Shown: one piece after another, positions 35,481 to 44,654 of the stretch
Layout: the number at the start of each line of letters is the position of its first letter
Numbering within the stretch: the stretch's first letter is position 1
From: Paenibacillus tyrphae
Lineage (GTDB): Bacteria; Bacillota; Bacilli; Paenibacillales; NBRC-103111
Direction of reading: 5' to 3'
Assembly: GCF_000722545.1 (NCBI RefSeq)
Contig: NZ_JNVM01000003.1
Coordinates: forward strand, 124,001-188,000
DNA length: 64,000 nt
The notes under the pieces: model-generated
What the model saw: only the letters and a program-made list of their open reading frames with translations
What the model was told of the DNA's origin: nothing
Database searches by the model: none
Made by a program: the position numbers and the translations under genes

Positions 35481-37510
35481 AGATTGACAACCCCCATGCT
35501 CTGAATTTCAACGCTCGGTTCAAGCTCGCTGTAAGATAAAACCGGAATATCCTGCATCGTACGTTCAAGCAGCTGCCTCAAGTACATCCGAATAGTGGGC
35601 GAGGTGAGAACGATAGGCTGCTGCCCGGCTTGAAGCAGCTTGGTTACTTGATCGGTGACCTTTTGATATATCACTTGGCTGGACGTCGGATCGAGCGCGA
35701 GATAACTGCCCTGATCCGATTGCTGTACCGATTCCGCAATTTTTTTTTCGAGCGTCGGCCCGACGGTAATGACTTTCAGCGATTCGCCGCCGATCGTGTA
35801 CTGCTGCGTAATTTGTCTGGATAACCCCTGCCGGACATATTCCGTCAGCACTTCCGGGTCCTTCGTATACGTGCCGTAATCGGCCAGCGTCTCCAGAATG
35901 GTGACGAGATCGCGGACGGATATTTTTTCACGAAGCAGCTTGACCAGCACTTTTTGCACGTCGCCGATCGACAGCACGTTCGGGATTAAATCGTCGACCA
36001 GCGCCGGGTGATGCTCCTTGACATTCTCGATAAGCGCCTTCGTTTCCTGGCGGCCCAGCAGCTCGTGAGCATGCTTCTTAATAATTTCCGTCAAATGTGT
36101 CGCGACGACGGATGGCGGATCGACCACTGTGTAACCGGAAAGCTCGGCCCGCTCTTTGGTCGGTTCGTCAATCCATAGCGCCGGCAGCCCGAAGGCCGGC
36201 TCCAGCGTATCGATCCCCGTAATCGAATCGTCGTCGATTCCCGGACTCATCGCCAAGTAGTGACCAAGTAGCAAATCGCCGCGTGCGACCGTGTTACCTT
36301 TAATTTTAATGACATATTCGTTCGGGCGCAGTTGAATGTTATCTCGAATCCGGATCACCGGTACGACGATTCCGAGCTCAAGCGCACACTGTCTGCGGAT
36401 GAGAATAACGCGATCGAGCAAGTCGCCGCCCTGCTGCGTATCGGCCAGCGGGATGAGTCCGTAACCGAATTCGAATTCGATCGGATCGACCTGCAGCAAG
36501 CCGATGACACTTTCGGGGCTTCGTACTTCTTCGATTTGCTGTTCCTCCTCAAGCTGGACTTCAGCGGCTTGCTTGCGGTTCATTGTCTGCTGCATCTTAT
36601 AAGCCGCGAATGCCAGCACGGCAGCGATCGGCAATGTCGTGATCAGATGGATCGGCGTGAAAATGCCCAGCGCCGTAATCGTTCCCGCTACAATATAAAG
36701 CAGCTTCGGATAAGAAAAGATTTGCGATGTCAAGTCGTGTGCCAAGTTTCCTTCGGATGCCGCCCTTGTCACGATAATCCCCGCTGCGGTAGAGATCAGC
36801 AGCGCCGGAATTTGGCTGACAAGACCGTCCCCGATCGTCAGGATCGAATACAGCGATCCCGCGTCCTTAAGTGACATCCCTTTCATCGCCATTCCGATAA
36901 TCAAGCCGCCGATGATATTGATCAGCAGCATGATAATGCCGGCGATCGCATCGCCTTTGACGAATTTGCTCGCACCGTCCATCGCGCCGTAAAAGTCGGC
37001 CTCACGCGAAATTTTCTCGCGTCGTTCTCTGGCCTGCTGTTCGTTGATCAGCCCTGCGTTCAAATCCGCGTCGATACTCATCTGTTTCCCCGGCATCGCG
37101 TCGAGCGTAAACCGTGCGGCCACCTCGGCAACCCGCTCCGAGCCTTTGGTAATGACGATAAACTGCACCAGCACCAAAATGATAAAGACCACAAAGCCGA
37201 CGACAATGTTGCCCTGGGCAACGAACGATCCGAAGGTACTGACCACGTTGCCCGCATCCCCATGGGCCAAAATGTTTCTGGTTGTCGATACGTTCAGCGC
37301 AAGCCGGAACAAGGTGGTGATGAGCAGGAGCGACGGAAAGATGGAGAACTGAAGCGCGTCCTGCGTGTTCATGCCGATCAAAATGATCATGAGAGCCGCC
37401 GATATGTTAATAATCAGCAGGACATCCAGCAACCATATCGGCAGCGGGACGACCATCATCATAACGATGCCGATCACGCCGATCAGCACGACCAGGTCTT
37501 TTGCTTTCAT
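35477..37510 (-). CDS. flhA: Flagellar export gate protein FlhA
   Basis: The large ring component of the flagellar type III export gate. The 677-residue product has about eight N-terminal membrane helices (for example IGIVMMMVVPLPIWLLDVLLI) in the first 320 residues. A conserved cytoplasmic loop reads RFTLDAMPGKQMSIDADLNAGLI near 140-165. The C-terminal cytosolic domain at about 350-677 recruits chaperone-substrate complexes. It follows flhB by 24 bp and overlaps flhF by 4 bases. Confidence 0.97.
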   Translation of the reverse strand: MKAKDLVVLIGVIGIVMMMVVPLPIWLLDVLLIINISAALMIILIGMNTQDALQFSIFPSLLLITTLFRLALNVSTTRNILAHGDAGNVVSTFGSFVAQGNIVVGFVVFIILVLVQFIVITKGSERVAEVAARFTLDAMPGKQMSIDADLNAGLINEQQARERREKISREADFYGAMDGASKFVKGDAIAGIIMLLINIIGGLIIGMAMKGMSLKDAGSLYSILTIGDGLVSQIPALLISTAAGIIVTRAASEGNLAHDLTSQIFSYPKLLYIVAGTITALGIFTPIHLITTLPIAAVLAFAAYKMQQTMNRKQAAEVQLEEEQQIEEVRSPESVIGLLQVDPIEFEFGYGLIPLADTQQGGDLLDRVILIRRQCALELGIVVPVIRIRDNIQLRPNEYVIKIKGNTVARGDLLLGHYLAMSPGIDDDSITGIDTLEPAFGLPALWIDEPTKERAELSGYTVVDPPSVVATHLTEIIKKHAHELLGRQETKALIENVKEHHPALVDDLIPNVLSIGDVQKVLVKLLREKISVRDLVTILETLADYGTYTKDPEVLTEYVRQGLSRQITQQYTIGGESLKVITVGPTLEKKIAESVQQSDQGSYLALDPTSSQVIYQKVTDQVTKLLQAGQQPIVLTSPTIRMYLRQLLERTMQDIPVLSYSELEPSVEIQSMGVVNL

Positions 37511-37534
37511 TGCAGGGTGTCCTCCCTTCCGGAA

Positions 37535-38626
37535 TTAGTTCGCTTTTCCTTTAACTTTGTATACGTATGCCAGCACCTCGGCTACGGCCTGAAACATATC
37601 GGCCGGTATCGATTCTCCGATCTCAACCTGCGCGTATAAAGCGCGGGCGAGCGGTTTGTTTTCCATCGTTATGATGCCGTTATCCTTGGCAATCTGCCTT
37701 ATCTTCAAGGCGATGTAATCGGTCCCCTTGGCGATAACAGTAGGCGCCTGCATTTTGGAGGCATCGTATTGAAGCGCGACGGCAAAGTGCGTCGGGTTCG
37801 TGATGACGACGTCCGCTTTAGGAACGTCCTGCATCATCCGCTGCAGTGCCATACGGCGCTGCTTCTCGCGGATTTTCCCTTTAATCAGCGGATCCCCTTC
37901 CGTTTTCTTATATTCGTCTTTAATATCCTGCTTGGACATCCGCAAGCTCTTCTCATGCTCGTAACGCTGATATATGTAATCCAAAATTGCCATGACGATC
38001 AAAATCAATCCGATTTTTATCCCCAACTGCAGTGTCAAGGAGGCCGTGAAAGCGATGATTTCTTCCAGCGGAAGCCGCGCGAGCTGCAATATATTGTCCT
38101 TTTCCGCCATTAGCGTCGAATACACAACAACGCCGATGACCGTCATCTTGAGCACCGATTTGAGAAAATCGACGACGGCCCGCATAGAGAACAACCGCTT
38201 TGCCCCTTCGAGAGGGTTAATTTTGCTAAACTTCATCATGAGCGGCTCGCCCGTAAACAAAAAGCCGATCTGCACATAATTTCCGACAACGCCGATGACC
38301 ATCGAGATTAAAAAAATCGGACCGAGAATTAAAAACATCTGTGTAGCGATCTTTTCGAATAACACCATACTGTTATCCATGGTGACGTTCATATTGAGAA
38401 AGTCGATGAAGATCGAGCGAAACAAACCGACGAGTCGCTCTTTCATGTAGCCTCCGAACAAGAAAAACGATAAGAAGGAGAAAAACAAGATGAAGGCAGC
38501 CGGCACTTCCATGCTTTTGGCCACTTGCCCTTTTTTGCGGGCCTCTTGTTTTTTCTTAGGCGTCGCCGCTTCCGTTTTCTCTCCCGAGAACAATTGCAAA
38601 TCCAGCTTTAAACGTAATGCAGCCAC
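37535..38626 (-). CDS. flhB: Flagellar export switch protein FlhB
   Basis: Switches export specificity from rod and hook to filament subunits after self-cleavage. The 363-residue product has four membrane helices in the first 215 residues and a cytoplasmic domain with the autocleavage motif NPTH at 277-280. The N-terminal tail has the basic segment ATPKKKQEARKKGQVAKS. I chose GTG 38626 because GAGGAGG lies 6 nt upstream, giving an N terminus MAALRLKLDLQLF; an upstream GTG would swallow the SD. It follows fliR by 18 bp. Confidence 0.96.
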   Translation of the reverse strand: MAALRLKLDLQLFSGEKTEAATPKKKQEARKKGQVAKSMEVPAAFILFFSFLSFFLFGGYMKERLVGLFRSIFIDFLNMNVTMDNSMVLFEKIATQMFLILGPIFLISMVIGVVGNYVQIGFLFTGEPLMMKFSKINPLEGAKRLFSMRAVVDFLKSVLKMTVIGVVVYSTLMAEKDNILQLARLPLEEIIAFTASLTLQLGIKIGLILIVMAILDYIYQRYEHEKSLRMSKQDIKDEYKKTEGDPLIKGKIREKQRRMALQRMMQDVPKADVVITNPTHFAVALQYDASKMQAPTVIAKGTDYIALKIRQIAKDNGIITMENKPLARALYAQVEIGESIPADMFQAVAEVLAYVYKVKGKAN

Positions 38627-38644
38627 GGCCTGCCTCCTCACACG

Positions 38645-39436
38645 CTAACTGCCAGCGAACAATCCGAAAAACTTGGCCATCGTTTCCAGCATAGTCGAGA
38701 ATTTCTCTTTGTAGATCAATTCGTAACCTGGAAACAAGAGAAGCAGCAGAATAAAACCAACGATAATCTTCACCGGAATCCCGATGACGAAAATGTTGAA
38801 CTGCGGGGCTACCCGAGCGAGAAGCCCAAGACCGACATCGGTCAGAAACATCGCGACGACAAGCGGCGCCGCCATTTGAAAGCTAATCGCGAATACTTGA
38901 GAGAACGTCTTCAGCATAAAGTCCGAAAGCTGACCGTTATAATTTTTAACAAATAACTCGTTATTCAAAGGAATCCATTCATAGCTTCGCATAATTCCTT
39001 CAAGCAAGTAATGATGACCGTTGAAGCTTAAAAATAACAGCATGGCGATCATGTACTTCAGGTTACCCAGAATCGGACTTTGCGCTCCTGTCAGTGGATC
39101 GATCACGTTCGCTATACCGAACCCCATTTGAAGGTCGATGAACGCACCGGAAATCTGAACGACCTGAAAGAACATATACGCTATGAAACCAAGGCTTAGT
39201 CCCACAAACACTTCCCGGAAAACGGAAAGAATATACAGCGAATCCATAGCCACCGGCGTCGTCAGCCCGATGCTGAAGAACGTTATGAAAGCAACGAAAA
39301 ACGATAGCCCCACCTTCAACTGCATCGGCACATTACGGGCCGCAAATACGGGAGCGATGACAAAAAACGAAGAAATCCGACAAAAAAACAACAAAAATCC
39401 GGGAAGAACCTGCAAAACCCACTCCATTTCACCCAC
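38645..39436 (-). CDS. fliR: Flagellar export gate protein FliR
   Basis: Part of the FliPQR core that forms the export channel. The 263-residue product is mostly membrane helices, with the family segments RISSFFVIAPVFAARNVP near 20 and GAFIDLQMGFGIANVIDPLTG near 97, and LVVAMFLTDVGLGLLARVAPQFNIFVIGIPVKI near 190. The start is uncertain: GTG 39436 lies 4 bp after the fliQ stop, and ATG 39427 is the alternative; neither has a well-spaced SD, suggesting coupling to fliQ translation. Confidence 0.94.
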   Translation of the reverse strand: MGEMEWVLQVLPGFLLFFCRISSFFVIAPVFAARNVPMQLKVGLSFFVAFITFFSIGLTTPVAMDSLYILSVFREVFVGLSLGFIAYMFFQVVQISGAFIDLQMGFGIANVIDPLTGAQSPILGNLKYMIAMLLFLSFNGHHYLLEGIMRSYEWIPLNNELFVKNYNGQLSDFMLKTFSQVFAISFQMAAPLVVAMFLTDVGLGLLARVAPQFNIFVIGIPVKIIVGFILLLLLFPGYELIYKEKFSTMLETMAKFFGLFAGS

Positions 39437-39439
39437 AAC

Positions 39440-39709
39440 CTATCCCACGTATTTATACAGGTTATTTAACAGATTATAGGTAAAATCAACGAGCGTCGTC
39501 AGTATCCAAGGACCGAATATAAGTATCGCAAGCAGCACAACGACGATTTTCGGAACAAAGGCAAGAGTCTGCTCCTGGATTTGCGTCGTCGCTTGAAACA
39601 CACTGATGATCAAGCCGACCGTCAGCGCCAGCACCATCATCGGGGCGCTGGCTTTAAGCGTGGTGTATACCGCTTCTCCGGCCAATCTGATTACAAATTC
39701 CGAGCTCAA
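39440..39709 (-). CDS. fliQ: Flagellar export gate protein FliQ
   Basis: Small membrane subunit of the FliPQR export channel. The 89-residue product has two membrane helices (about 14-38 and 50-74) and the family features SEFVIRLAGEAVYTTLKASAP and LAFVPKIVVVLLAI. TTG 39709 is chosen over a longer open frame because GGAGGAG lies just upstream and the resulting length is the family norm. It lies between fliP and fliR. Confidence 0.95.
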   Translation of the reverse strand: MSSEFVIRLAGEAVYTTLKASAPMMVLALTVGLIISVFQATTQIQEQTLAFVPKIVVVLLAILIFGPWILTTLVDFTYNLLNNLYKYVG

Positions 39710-39734
39710 TGCGCTCTCCTCCCGGCTGGTCCGT

Positions 39735-40499
39735 CTATGTATTGTAACTGAGCAGAAGCGAACGAACGACGAGATACCAACCGTCCACAAGAATGAACAG
39801 CAAGATTTTGAACGGCAACGAAATCATTACCGGCGGCAGCATCATCATCCCCATCGCCATCAGCGTGCTGGCAATGACCATATCAATGACCAAAAACGGA
39901 ATAAAGATCATAAAGCCCATCTGAAACGCCGTCTTTAACTCGCTAATCGCATAAGCGGGAACAAGTGAGGTAAGCGGCGTATCTTCCACTCCGCTGGGCC
40001 TTGGCGCCTTGGTGTAGTCCAAGAACAGCTTCAAGTCTTTCTCCCGGGTATGCTGAAACATGAACTTCTTGATCGAAACGGATGCTTTCTCCAACGCTGC
40101 CGTCTGTGTCAGCTCTCCCTTAAGATATGGCTGCACAGCCGTTTGATTGATGTCCCCAAGCGTTGGCGCCATGATGAAAAAGGTCAGAAATAACGCAAGA
40201 CCAATCAGCATTTGGTTCGGCGGCATTTGCTGCGTACCGAGCGACGTCCGGACAAAACCAAGCACGATGACGATTCGGGTAAAGCTGGTCATCAGAATCA
40301 GAATGGCCGGAGCGATGCTGAGAATGGTAATCAGCAGCACGATAGTAACGGCGCTCGAAGCCCCCTGCGGGTTGTCGGATGTCCCGATATCGATGTTGAT
40401 TCCGGGAATCGGATCGGCCGCATAGGCAGAGCTTGCGAACGAACCGCACAGAACAAGAAGAATCAGCAGGAAAATGAGCCTCTTATTGAATTTCATCAT
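39735..40499 (-). CDS. fliP: Flagellar export gate protein FliP
   Basis: Main subunit of the export channel. The 254-residue product carries a cleavable signal peptide (about residues 1-28, ending ASSAYAA), then membrane helices. Family signatures are MTSFTRIVIVLGFVRTSLGTQQMPPNQ near 75-100 and FMIFIPFLVIDMVIASTLMAMGMMMLPPVMISLPFKI near 190-225 (read in parts). Its start overlaps the fliO stop by 4 bases. Confidence 0.96.
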   Translation of the reverse strand: MMKFNKRLIFLLILLVLCGSFASSAYAADPIPGINIDIGTSDNPQGASSAVTIVLLITILSIAPAILILMTSFTRIVIVLGFVRTSLGTQQMPPNQMLIGLALFLTFFIMAPTLGDINQTAVQPYLKGELTQTAALEKASVSIKKFMFQHTREKDLKLFLDYTKAPRPSGVEDTPLTSLVPAYAISELKTAFQMGFMIFIPFLVIDMVIASTLMAMGMMMLPPVMISLPFKILLFILVDGWYLVVRSLLLSYNT

Positions 40500-41149
40500 T
40501 TATCATTCAACCGATCTGAATTAGTGTCTTGCTTGAGCAGCTGCTCCATTTGTTTCTTCTGATCCGACATATGCTGGATTTTCGTGTGAAACACCTCTTG
40601 GAACGAAGCTGTCACTTCCATGTCTTCTTCGACTGCCGGCTTGTTACGAAGATTTTTGAGCCAGCCTCCGATAGAATCGAAAGCCGGGCCCGCAAAAGCC
40701 GGACCGGAGGACATCAGTTCCGTAATCAAAGCGACCTCAGTTTCGTCCTCAATCTTTTCGAGCAGCTGAATGTTCTCCCCTACTCCAACGATATAAAGCG
40801 AACGGCCGATTTCGACAACTTGAATCGATTTATTTTGTCCGAGCGGCAATCCGCCTAAGGATCGAATTGACCGCCCGGATAAAAATTTATTTTTCTGCGA
40901 AATCATCTTCACGATGACCAGAAAAATTCCGATAATAAGTAGAAGAAAAAAAAGGACTTGGAAGATCATCCAGAACGTGCCCCCTGAACTGCCTTCCGTT
41001 ACAAGCCGGTCCGGTGTTCCCAGCATTCCCGCCCCGGAAGGGGCCTGGTTTTCCGATTCCGCGAAACAAACAGCAGCAGGCGATACTGCTGTTTGCATCC
41101 AAACCATGGCTACACCGGACAATAACTTGGCTATGAGTCTTCTCAACAT
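40496..41149 (-). CDS. fliO: Flagellar biosynthetic protein FliO (FliZ-like)
   Basis: A membrane protein that helps assemble the FliP ring. The 217-residue product starts with a signal-like segment and has one clear membrane helix at about 60-82 (FWMIFQVLFFLLLIIGIFLV). A beta-rich FliO domain follows (RSIRSLGGLPLGQNKSIQVVEIGRSLYIVGVGENIQLLEKI near 95-130), then a charged C-terminal tail. It is longer than E. coli FliO, as is usual for Gram-positives. It lies between cheY and fliP. Confidence 0.92.
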   Translation of the reverse strand: MLRRLIAKLLSGVAMVWMQTAVSPAAVCFAESENQAPSGAGMLGTPDRLVTEGSSGGTFWMIFQVLFFLLLIIGIFLVIVKMISQKNKFLSGRSIRSLGGLPLGQNKSIQVVEIGRSLYIVGVGENIQLLEKIEDETEVALITELMSSGPAFAGPAFDSIGGWLKNLRNKPAVEEDMEVTASFQEVFHTKIQHMSDQKKQMEQLLKQDTNSDRLNDK

Positions 41150-41201
41150 TTCACTTTCCTTTCAATTTGCGCAAGACCCATCGTTTAACCCTTGGTTGAA
41201 A

Positions 41202-41564
41202 TTATCCCAAGGTTTTCTTAATAGCTTCAATAACACGGTCCGCCTGGAACGGCTTCACAATGAAATCTTTGGCACCTGCCTGGATCGCATCGATAACCAT
41301 AGCCTGCTGCCCCATAGCGGAGCACATAATAACCTTGGCATTTCCATCAAGCTTCTTAATTTCTTTAAGCGCATGGATACCGTCCATTTCCGGCATCGTG
41401 ATATCCATCGTAACCAGATCCGGGCGAAGCTCTTTAAATTTTTCAATCGCTTGTGCGCCGTCGTTTGCTTCTCCGACAACTTCATAGCCGTTTTTCGTTA
41501 AAATATCGCGGATCATCATTCTCATAAATGCTGCGTCGTCTACAATCAAAATACGGTTTGCCAT
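41202..41564 (-). CDS. cheY: Chemotaxis response regulator CheY
   Basis: Single-domain receiver that, when phosphorylated by CheA, binds FliM and FliY at the motor. The 120-residue product has the acidic pair D9-D10, phospho-Asp54 in TMDITMPEMDG, the conserved Ser82 (MCSAMG) and Lys104 in FIVKPF. It sits between fliY and fliO, as in B. subtilis, where CheY-P favours smooth swimming. Confidence 0.97.
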   Translation of the reverse strand: MANRILIVDDAAFMRMMIRDILTKNGYEVVGEANDGAQAIEKFKELRPDLVTMDITMPEMDGIHALKEIKKLDGNAKVIMCSAMGQQAMVIDAIQAGAKDFIVKPFQADRVIEAIKKTLG

Positions 41565-41614
41565 GGGTAACCATTCCTCCTATAGGATGCTTAAGTAAGC
41601 TTGTTAGTTGTTTT

Positions 41615-42865
41615 TTATTGTAATTTTTGAATCCGATCCCATTGATTCACTATATCCGTCACGCGGACACCGAAGTTTTCGTCAATGACGACGACTTCGC
41701 CTTTGGCGATCAATTTGTTATTGACTAAAATATCGACAGGTTCCCCGGCCAGCTTGTCCAGTTCGATGATCGATCCTTGAGACAGTTCGAGAATGTCTTT
41801 TATGACCTTATGCGTACGCCCCAGTTCAACCGTCACTTTAAGCGGGATATCGAGCAGCAGATTCAAGTTCGTATCTTCTGCAGGAGACAGCTGCGGGTGA
41901 CTGAAATTGGCGAATTGAGCCGGCTGGACGTTCACTCCCCGTGCCGTCGGAACACCGTAGTTGGCCGGCTGCGGTGGATAAGCTTGTGCTGCAGGCGGAG
42001 CCATCGGCGGCTGCTGATAACCGTGCTGCGGCGGTGCTTGATGCCCTGCCGGAGGCTGCGAATAAGGATCTTGTCCGTAGGCGCTTGGCGCGGCATAGGC
42101 TGGCTGCTCCGGTGTCGGTTGGGAAACGGGCGCGGATTGTGCAGGCGCCAGTGCAGGTTCCTCTGTTGCGTCTCCACCTCCCATTAAAGTAGACACCATC
42201 TCTCTGGCGAAAGGGACCGGCAGCAGCTGCATGATTGTCGAATCAATCAGGTCGCCGATCGTCAGTCGGAAAGAGATTTTGATAAATACATCTTCTGGAG
42301 GCAGGGAGGCAGTTCCTTCCCCTGACGCTAAATTTAATATGTCGATTCCCGGTGGCGAGATATTGACAAACCGGTTGAAGATCGTCGACATCGATGTAGC
42401 GGACGAGCCCATCATTTGGTTCATCGCTTCCTGAACCGCGCTGATATGAATTTCGCTGAGCTCTTCCGTTTGTCCCGTTCCGTCTCCGCCCATCATCAAA
42501 TCGGCGATGACCTGGGCATCCCGGGTTTTGATCACCAGAAGGTTGATCCCGTGAAAGCCGTCGACGTAGTTCACATGGACAGCCACGTGCGGCTTCGGAA
42601 ACTCGTCGGCGAGTTCAGAATGAGCGATGATGGATACTTTCGGAGTCGTAATATCCACCTTTTTGCCAAGCAGGGTGGAAAGTGCAGTAGCCGCGCTACC
42701 GAATGTAATGTTTCCGATTTCGCCAAGCGCATCTTGCTCCAAAGAAGACAAATAATCTTCTACTTGAGGAACAAACTCGGAAATAGCGGAGGATTCGCCA
42801 TCGCCCGATTGTTTCAATAGCGCATCGATCTCTTCTTGAGACAAATAATCCTTGTTATTCGTCAT
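41615..42865 (-). CDS. fliY: Flagellar motor switch phosphatase FliY
   Basis: A switch protein combining a CheY-P phosphatase with a FliN domain. The 416-residue product has an N-terminal CheY-P-binding peptide (LSQEEIDALLKQ) and two CheC-like helices (LGEIGNITFGSAATALSTLL near 50 and VQEAMNQMMGSSATSMSTIFN near 145). A Pro/Gln/Ala-rich linker at about 235-325 leads to a C-terminal FliN/SpoA domain (LNLLLDIPLKVTVELGRTHKVIKDIL near 335). ATG 42865 has AAGGAG 9 nt upstream, and overlaps the fliM end by 11 bases. Confidence 0.96.
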   Translation of the reverse strand: MTNNKDYLSQEEIDALLKQSGDGESSAISEFVPQVEDYLSSLEQDALGEIGNITFGSAATALSTLLGKKVDITTPKVSIIAHSELADEFPKPHVAVHVNYVDGFHGINLLVIKTRDAQVIADLMMGGDGTGQTEELSEIHISAVQEAMNQMMGSSATSMSTIFNRFVNISPPGIDILNLASGEGTASLPPEDVFIKISFRLTIGDLIDSTIMQLLPVPFAREMVSTLMGGGDATEEPALAPAQSAPVSQPTPEQPAYAAPSAYGQDPYSQPPAGHQAPPQHGYQQPPMAPPAAQAYPPQPANYGVPTARGVNVQPAQFANFSHPQLSPAEDTNLNLLLDIPLKVTVELGRTHKVIKDILELSQGSIIELDKLAGEPVDILVNNKLIAKGEVVVIDENFGVRVTDIVNQWDRIQKLQ

Positions 42866-43856
42866 TCTCTTCCACTCCTTCTTCTTGGACAATCTCGCTG
42901 ATTTGGACAGCCAGCTTGCCTCGCGTCGTTCCGGGACTGCCGTAAAACTTCAACTTTTCCCCTATGCGAATGTCCAACGGCTCATTCACGGATTTGCCAA
43001 GCGTAATGACATCCCCGGCATTGAGGTTCAAAAACTCCCTTACGGAAATTTGGGAAGAACCCAGTTCCGCGATAATCGGCAGTTTCGCTTTATGCAGTCT
43101 GGACTGCAGAGCCGTCAGTTCCTCTGGCGCGCTTGTTTTCTTCTGGGAAACGAACCAATGGTGCACCGACAGTCTCGGCATAATCGGTTCGATGACGACA
43201 TGCGGGATACACAGGTTGATCATCCCGGTCGTGTCGCCGATCTTGGTGCTGAGCGAGATCAGCGCGATCGTTTCGTTAGGCGATACGATTTGCATAAACT
43301 GCGGATTCGTTTCTAACGCTTCCAGCCGTGGAGATAAATCGATAACCGTCTTCCAAGCCTCCTGCAAACTGTCGAAGGCCCGGCTGAAAATCCGTTCGAT
43401 GACAATGGTCTCGATCTCGGTCAATGCATTGATCTTCGTTGGCGATGTCCCCGATCCGCCTAACAGCCGATCCAGCATCGCAAAGGCTACGTTCGGGTGA
43501 ACCTCAAGCACCATGCGGCCTTCCAGCGGCTCCGCTTCGAAAATGTTCAGAATCGTCATCTTCGGAATGGACCGGATGAATTCGTCATAAGGCAGCTGTT
43601 CGACCTGCACTACGTTAATCTGGACAAAGGTTCTAAGCTGAGCGGAAAAATATGTCGTCAAATACCGGGCAAAGTTTTCATGAATTCGGGTTAAGCTCCG
43701 GATATGATCCTTGGAGAAACGCACGGCTCGTTTAAAATCGTAAACCCGTATTTTTTTCTGCGTTTCTTCCTTTTTAAGCTCCTCCGCATCCATTTCCCCT
43801 GAAGAAAGCGCCGCTAGCAGGGCGTCAATCTCATTCTGTGAAAGAACATCAACCAT
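42855..43856 (-). CDS. fliM: Flagellar motor switch protein FliM
   Basis: A C-ring protein that receives CheY-P and reverses rotation. The 333-residue product has the N-terminal CheY-binding peptide VDVLSQNEIDALLAAL, the KIRVYDFKRAVRFSKDHIRSL segment near 38, the CheC-like middle domain without phosphatase residues, and a C-terminal SpoA domain (ISVREFLNLNAGDVITLGKSV near 270). ATG 43856 has AAGGAGGTGA upstream. The order fliL-fliM-fliY is that of Bacillus. Confidence 0.97.
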   Translation of the reverse strand: MVDVLSQNEIDALLAALSSGEMDAEELKKEETQKKIRVYDFKRAVRFSKDHIRSLTRIHENFARYLTTYFSAQLRTFVQINVVQVEQLPYDEFIRSIPKMTILNIFEAEPLEGRMVLEVHPNVAFAMLDRLLGGSGTSPTKINALTEIETIVIERIFSRAFDSLQEAWKTVIDLSPRLEALETNPQFMQIVSPNETIALISLSTKIGDTTGMINLCIPHVVIEPIMPRLSVHHWFVSQKKTSAPEELTALQSRLHKAKLPIIAELGSSQISVREFLNLNAGDVITLGKSVNEPLDIRIGEKLKFYGSPGTTRGKLAVQISEIVQEEGVEENDE

Positions 43857-43897
43857 TAGCGTCACCTCCTTTGAACTGCTGCAGCATGCTTATGTAG

Positions 43898-44377
43898 TTA
43901 TTGGAGTACGAAATCCGTAATCAAAATTTGATTCATTTTGCCCGATTGGAGAAGCGGGTTCATTTTATTCATAAGGGCGGAAGTGAGATTGTCGAAGCCT
44001 TTGCTTCCCGATACTTGCTCCGGTGTCATATCGGATAGCGTTTGAATGACAATGGCCTTCATTTGGCTGTCCAGCTTCTCAAACTCATCCTTGGCCTTCT
44101 TATTTTCCAGTTCAAAGGCAAAGCTCAATTTAATGAATTTGCCATTGCCCCCGGCCAAATTGGTAAGCACGTCTTTCATGATGACTGTATTTTGCTTGAC
44201 CTCATCCGGGGTCAGCTTTTTGGCTTGTTTTACGTCGCGGGCAGAACTTTGCGCCTGCTCTTGAGGGTTCTGATTAGCTTTATCCATATAGTTCCACAGG
44301 ACGAATGCAGCCGTCAATATCAATGTAATCGCAATAAGAATAGCAACAACCATTATGAAAATTCTGCTTTTAAACAA
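43898..44377 (-). CDS. fliL: Flagellar basal body-associated protein FliL
   Basis: An inner-membrane protein that supports the stator at high load. The 159-residue product has one N-terminal membrane helix (FIMVVAILIAITLILTAAFVLW, about 7-28), a linker, and the FliL periplasmic-side domain with KFIKLSFAFELEN near 85 and IVIQTLSDMTPEQV near 110. The C-terminal motif is MNQILITDFVLQ. The start is TTG 44377, with GGAGGGG 7 nt upstream. It follows swrD by 1 bp. Confidence 0.94.
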   Translation of the reverse strand: MFKSRIFIMVVAILIAITLILTAAFVLWNYMDKANQNPQEQAQSSARDVKQAKKLTPDEVKQNTVIMKDVLTNLAGGNGKFIKLSFAFELENKKAKDEFEKLDSQMKAIVIQTLSDMTPEQVSGSKGFDNLTSALMNKMNPLLQSGKMNQILITDFVLQ

Positions 44378-44378
44378 C

Positions 44379-44600
44379 TTACGACCCCTCCGAATTCAGG
44401 CTCTTAACCGTACCGCCGACAAGACCTACGGTTTGCAAAAAGCGGTGTACGGTGTCCATTACTTCCGTCACCGGCTCGAGCACCATGATTTTTTTACCGG
44501 TCACCAGCGTGATCATCGTGTCCGGCGTTTCTTCAATTGATTCGATCAAAAGCGCGTTCAGAACGATTGCTTTCCCATTAAGCCGTGTCAGGCGGACCAT
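44379..44600 (-). CDS. swrD: FlbD/SwrD flagellar protein
   Basis: A 73-residue FlbD-family protein. The B. subtilis homologue SwrD raises flagellar motor power and is needed for swarming. The family core is MVRLTRLNGKAIVLNALLIESIEETPDTMITLVTGKKIMV (seen in parts), followed by a short C-terminal helix. It is placed between flgE and fliL, the standard location, and is translationally close to fliL (1-bp gap). Confidence 0.92.
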   Translation of the reverse strand: MVRLTRLNGKAIVLNALLIESIEETPDTMITLVTGKKIMVLEPVTEVMDTVHRFLQTVGLVGGTVKSLNSEGS

Positions 44601-44654
44601 CGGTTACCTCCGAAAGGATAAAGTCGGGGGAGAGCTCCTCCCCCTTGAAGCAAA